Origin: Jaltomata sinuosa
Taxonomy: Eukaryota; Streptophyta; Magnoliopsida; Solanales; Solanaceae
Direction of reading: 5' to 3'
Length of the DNA: 64,000 bases
NCBI GenBank assembly: GCA_003996215.1
Contig: QJPP01007249.1
Coordinates: forward strand, 124,001 to 188,000
Below the pieces are notes generated by a model that ran no database searches, had not been told where the DNA came from, and saw only the letters and a program-made list of their open reading frames with translations. This document shows positions 59,501 to 64,000 of this stretch, piece after piece (position 1 is the stretch's first letter; each line of letters starts with the position of its first letter). The position numbers and the translations under genes were made by a program.

Positions 59501-60237
59501 TACCGCTCATCTCTTTAAACTCTCTTTTTATATGTACTGTTGTGCAAGGATCCCAGGTATGTCCTTCTTCCTTCTTTCACCTGTGTTTCTATGTATGTAT
59601 ATCTTTTGTGCTAGCATGTTATACTTGTAACTCTTGTTTGATTGCTCTTTGTGCTAGTTCTTTGTGCTTTCTCCTTATTTTCCGTGACTGTTTTCTTGTA
59701 TTCTTCTTATTATTGCATTTATATTTTATATGTGCTCAGTCAGCCGATGATGCCTACTAGGTACCCGTTGCTTAGAAATTAGTGCTCATACAACACTTCT
59801 GCACTCTTTGGTGCAGATATTAGTATGAGCTTTCACCGTTGATCACGTGGAGACTCGTGTAGCTTCTAGATATTCAAGACTAGGGTGATCTCCTGATGAC
59901 CGGGGCTTGAGCACATCTCATCTTTTGTACTATTACTCTTTATGTATTCAGAGACAGTTGGGTAGTCTATTTTGTTACATCTAGCACTTGTATTCTATTT
60001 AGAAGCTCGTGTACTAATGATACCATGTCTTGGGGTTGGTGTAGTGTTCTTGTATATATATGTATTCAGGTTTTTGCTTTCGCGCTATATTTATCTTTTT
60101 CTGCTTCCGTTTATTTTATCTTGTCATGCGTATTGGTTAGGTAGTATCCCATTACTGACTATTTTGGGCTATGGGAATTGGTTCACCTACTTGGAGGTTG
60201 TAGGTTCCATCATGACCTGAGAAATCAGGTCGTGACA
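56599..60237 (+). repeat. 5' LTR of element H (3.6 kb)
   Basis: Starts TGTAATGACCCTTC and ends CAGGTCGTGACA, immediately followed by a primer site, so this is the 5' LTR of a plus-strand element. A very GC-rich islet at 57,290-57,500 is built from ccagcgcc and ctgcgc words; the three overlapping frames there (57,207-57,684) are composition artefacts on both strands. Parallel 'agacccggatatgctccaggca' type repeats occur at 58,595-58,740. No coding gene is supported. Confidence 0.78.
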
Positions 60238-60341
60238 GCTTGGTATCAGAGTCAGGTTCACTGGTGTCATAGTACAGAAGCAAGTGTCTAAGTAGAGTCT
60301 CGTGAATCAGTACGATGACATCCGTATCCTATCTGGGGGAG
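60238..60341 (+). promoter_or_regulatory. Element H primer-binding site and leader stub
   Basis: TGGTATCAGAGTCAGGTT at 60,241-60,258, three bases after the LTR, close to the full iMet complement. About 80 bases of leader follow before element F begins at 60,342; the rest of H lies beyond F, off the window. Confidence 0.85.
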
Positions 60342-62602
60342 TGTCACACCCCGAGGCTACCCCCTAGACATAAACGAGACCTGGGGCCACAAGTGCCCCA
60401 AGCTAACCCTTGGTCATAGCATAACTCAGGTATATCAATTTAGCATAGTGGAAGCATAATAAGAATTATATAACTCACCCATAAGATAAGATCAAGAGAA
60501 CATGATTCGAAGAAGACCCGAATACTATCTATGTCTGAAAGCCTTTACACATGACATAAGGAGTTTCTAGGACAAAACCCTAGCTAACTCAAAGTACGAG
60601 AGTAAATAATCAAAACCAACTAGAGTCATAACTAGCCCTCTAACAATGAGAACTCACCAATATTGATTGGATACAGTTTGTGGTCTCTAGCCACGTGCCT
60701 GAGGGAGGGGATCTAAATCTGCATTATCAAGAGGATGCAGCGCAAATATGCGTCAGTACTATAGGATGTACCGAGTATGTGAGCTATGCATGATCATGAT
60801 AAAACATACTTAAAATATGCTTGAAATGAGTTCATACATATAAAGAAATAGTACAACTAAATAACAAGATATAAGGCATAAAACGTGAAATAAAGTCAAG
60901 ATTCAAAGTAGAGTATCATATAATTTATTAGCTTAAAAATAATCATGTGGGAGTTTCTCTTAACCGACATAAACCATGTTGAGCTACATGGAGTCCACTG
61001 TCATGCACCCACACTGAAAAAGGTTGTCCTAACCGACCAAAGTTAAAACCATGTTCATAAGGATCCTGTCATGGGCCAGAGAGGGCAACCTACGGTGGCA
61101 ATGTAGTTCTGGATTTGGGTTATTTGGAAACCTCGTCGCTCGGTGCTAAATACTACTCCCAAAATATAACATGAGGCTCACATACATCTGACATATCTAG
61201 ATGTCAAATCTTGTTCATAAACATGTTCATAACCCGGATCTTCATACTACTCACTAATCTTAGTTTTAGGAAAAATGATTCATGACCATTGATGGCACAT
61301 CGGGTGTATTGTCTTGCATAATAATTCATAACTTGAAAACTTGCATGGCCTTAGTTCAATTTCATAATAACATATACTTTCATAAAACAAAGGAACTAGG
61401 CATGCACTTGCTTGGAAATTCATGAGAATACATGCTATCAAATGCCCAATTTTCTTAAATCAATTCATGCATGTAGGATTTGCCATAATTAACCTTCAAT
61501 TCATGAAATAAGAGTTGTCATGTAAAAACCCATGCAAAATCATGCAATTTAATATAATTTTATAATAAATCATGAGAAGGCAATTTATAGCAAACCCCAT
61601 AAGAATTGGGTAAGAACCCTAATTTGATAGTTCATGAAATCAAAATAGAAATTAGGAGTTTTGGGCACAAGGGTAAAAGAAACCCATTGTTGAATTCCCA
61701 CATACCTAAACTTAAAGCTTTCCTAACTTGGGACTTGAGGTTGGAGACTTGAAGATGGAATCCTTAGCTTGAAGCTTGGAGAATGGAGACCCTTTTCTTC
61801 TCTTGGAACTTGATTGAGAGAATGGAAGAGAACTTAGGCTAAGTGGGAATAAAACCCTTCTAATTTGCCCAAAATGACTTAACTTAGGAGTTAAAAGAGT
61901 AGAAAATTACCAAAATACCCCTGGAAAAAGAATTTAAAAACTTTAGAAAATTTCGTCAAAGACTTCCACGGACACAAATCACGGCCCGTAGAATGAATCA
62001 CAGTCCGTGGAATGGAAGTTGTGGTTCCAAGGGACTTTTCAGGGCTCTAGACTGATTTCCACAAGTAAAAACCACGGTTCGTGGTTTGATCCACGATCCG
62101 TGGATCAAACTCGTGAATCTCAGGCCAAAAACAGATCTGTAGATTCGATTCCATGGATTCAAACCACGGGTCGTGGTTTGATCCACGAGCCGTAGATGGA
62201 TCTCGTGGTTTCTGTATGTCATTTTGATAGACAGACACATTTTAGTAAAATGTTGATAACTCTTTACTCCGGACTCGTATTAATGCGCGGTTGGTGGCAT
62301 TGGAAAGAAGACTCGAAGATCTTTAATTTGTGGGTACTAGGTCACCTAACTCTTAATATTATTGGTGTTATGATCGTTTAAAGTTGACCCTTGAAAAATC
62401 TTACACTAAAACTCAATCGATAAGGAAGCTTTCAACTCAACTTTGAGCTAGAGGTTCTTTATGACCCTTATTCATATCTAATACACCTACAAAACTTAAG
62501 AATAGGTCTTAATACTTAGATACATAGAAATTTTATCTAGTTCGGGTCTAACAACACATGAAGAACGGTTCATATTTGGCTTAGAATTTTTGGGGTGTTA
62601 TA
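60342..62602 (-). repeat. 3' LTR of element F
   Basis: The plus-strand left edge TGTCACACCCCGAGGCTACC and right edge GGGGTGTTATA give a minus-strand LTR TATAACACCCC to GTGTGACA, 2,261 bp. It is related to the C LTR: the terminal block is alike (revcomp of 'gggggtagcctcggggcgtgaca'), as are the gctcacatggtct region and an islet of ccacgg/ccgtgg words at 61,960-62,220. The short frames at 61,998-62,240 on both strands are islet artefacts. Confidence 0.82.
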
Positions 62603-64000
62603 ATATCTCCCCCTTGGGATCATTCGTCCTCGAATGAAGACTACTAAGTTGAGATTGGAGGGGAGAAAGGGTTGCAATCCCATCAACTAAGTTCTAAGAG
62701 CTAAAATATTTCATGGTAACTGATTTCTGACTGAAATATAAACTGAGATGGATTCAGGGGGCATGTATGCATACAGAGAGCATAAGCATAACTGATGGGA
62801 TATGAAACTGAATACCTAACATGATAACTGGTCTGGATTAAGAGTAGTGTCTCAGCTGAAACTCATAACGAATGAGTGCATTCTTAGAAATCGTAGTTAA
62901 CTGAAAATAACATCAAACTCAGAGGGTAACCATACGAGAAAACCATTCTCTTTTAAACAGAACTTACTACCTTGGACTAAACTGAATGTAGGGCCTTCTA
63001 GCCTTAGGAATGATTATCGATAGGTCTGAACTAATCTGATATGGGGAGTCTCATATATTGAAAGCTGAAGCTACTAGACCTAAGATATGAGCACCCTAGG
63101 CTAGGAGTAAGAACAAGATAAGAACAAGACTATTCTTGCCTTAAATACAACGGTTGACAACTCTTAAGCTTAGAAATACCTTTCAACTACACTAACTCCT
63201 CTAAATACTAAGGTCTGAGTCTAACTACCTGCTTTTACCATGTTCAAGCCTATCTTGACTAAATCTCTTATATCTAGAGTTATCTCCTAAGAATGGTATT
63301 CCTTCTTATCACGAAAATCAACTAACCTTGAGCTCTAATCAATGGGTCACTAGGCGCACAATGCAAAACCCAACATGTATTTCATTATGACTTTTGAGCC
63401 TATCACTATGATCACCTTATAATTGTACCTTATACTATCCAAGACTTCTCCTCTCTTCCCTAGCATATATAGGAGTTGTAACTTAAGAACTTCTACAAAG
63501 AGACATACCAAAATTGCTCATCTAACTATTTCACATGAGTAATCCTCACCTAACTTTTCTTCCACGCTTACAACCTACTATTTCCCATCTAGGCTACTAC
63601 TTAGCTTCTTTTACTAACAGTTATGACAACACAAGCCAAGATCACTGAGAGAATAGAATGGGAGAATAAGCATCATGAATGAAGGAATATTGATCGGTCT
63701 TGACTTACACTTAGCTTGATCTAGCCACTCAAGGTAGGGTTTGAGAAGTCAAGTGAAAAGGGCATGAGTGTCTCACATCCTGGACATACAAAACATGGTT
63801 AGAGTAAGATATTCACAAGCATGAATTATTCAGGAAATTTGGTATGAGCATATACATGATGTAGCATGATTTCATTAGTCATTACGGCATATCTTGAGAA
63901 CTGACTATATAGATCTGATCATAGTGTGAGACATGAGCTTTCATTTATGACAAGTATTATGGTATAAAGCTAGAATTCATAGAATCATAGAGTAAGACTG
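62603..64000 (-). mobile_element. Element F interior, 3' part (coding-free, continues off the window)
   Basis: The polypurine tract AAGGGGGAGATAT (minus strand, 62,603-62,615) and the CATTCGAGGACGAATGATCC box open the interior. The following 1.4 kb has no frame with recognisable homology and is colinear with element A (39,692-40,549 then 49,090-50,150). In C and D this place holds about 230-280 bp of UTR and then integrase, so F, like A, looks like a non-autonomous derivative. Confidence 0.72.

Overview
This window is plant nuclear DNA made almost entirely of nested LTR retrotransposons. I found no intact host gene, no tRNA or rRNA gene and no CRISPR array. The tRNA-iMet-type primer sites, Tekay/Del-type Ty3 elements with C-terminal chromodomains, Athila-like elements, an Ogre-like LTR and a decayed plastid rbcL piece point to a large, heterochromatic eudicot genome. 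The LTR styles (ends in GTGACA, starts TGTAACACC or TATAACACC) suggest Solanaceae. That family-level call is inference.

Layout. 0-5.0 kb: LTR remnants, then a minus-strand Ty3 pol relic (family E) cut inside reverse transcriptase. 5.0-15.5 kb: element D, an almost complete minus-strand chromovirus with 2.6-kb LTRs, primer site, polypurine tract, gag, protease, RT, RNase H, integrase and chromodomain; it is broken by one in-frame stop and three single-base frameshifts. 15.5-18.1 kb: gag and 5' LTR of an Athila-like element (G1). 18.1-26.0 plus 35.1-36.1 kb: a second, older Athila-like element (G2) whose 3' side holds about 240 bp of plastid rbcL. 26.0-35.1 kb: element C, a plus-strand chromovirus inside the G2 LTR, coding frame ruined by stops. 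36.1-39.2 kb: integrase tail and 3' LTR of a second family E copy, inverted relative to the first. 39.2-56.6 kb: element A, a minus-strand element with no recognisable gag-pol, interrupted by element B (40.6-49.1 kb, exact AATTC target duplication) and by a 4.1-kb Ogre-like solo LTR (52.1-56.2 kb, exact ACTAC duplication) that itself contains hairpin-rich CACTA-like DNA. 56.6-60.3 kb: 3.6-kb LTR and primer site of element H, cut by element F (60.3-64.0 kb), whose coding-free interior matches that of A.

How the parts work together. The autonomous-type elements (C, D, E, G) would have supplied gag and pol. A/F and B carry LTRs and priming signals but no gag-pol, and look like non-autonomous passengers. 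B is the most unusual: it carries, antisense to its own LTRs, a decayed gene of the 'putative plant transposon protein' type that appears to keep a 5' UTR intron. A second recurrent feature is architectural: nearly every LTR family here has a 100-450 bp islet of a short, family-specific, often palindromic word, and where a TATA box can be seen the islet lies just upstream of it. In D that word is TGGGCC/TGGGCT, the plant site II promoter element.
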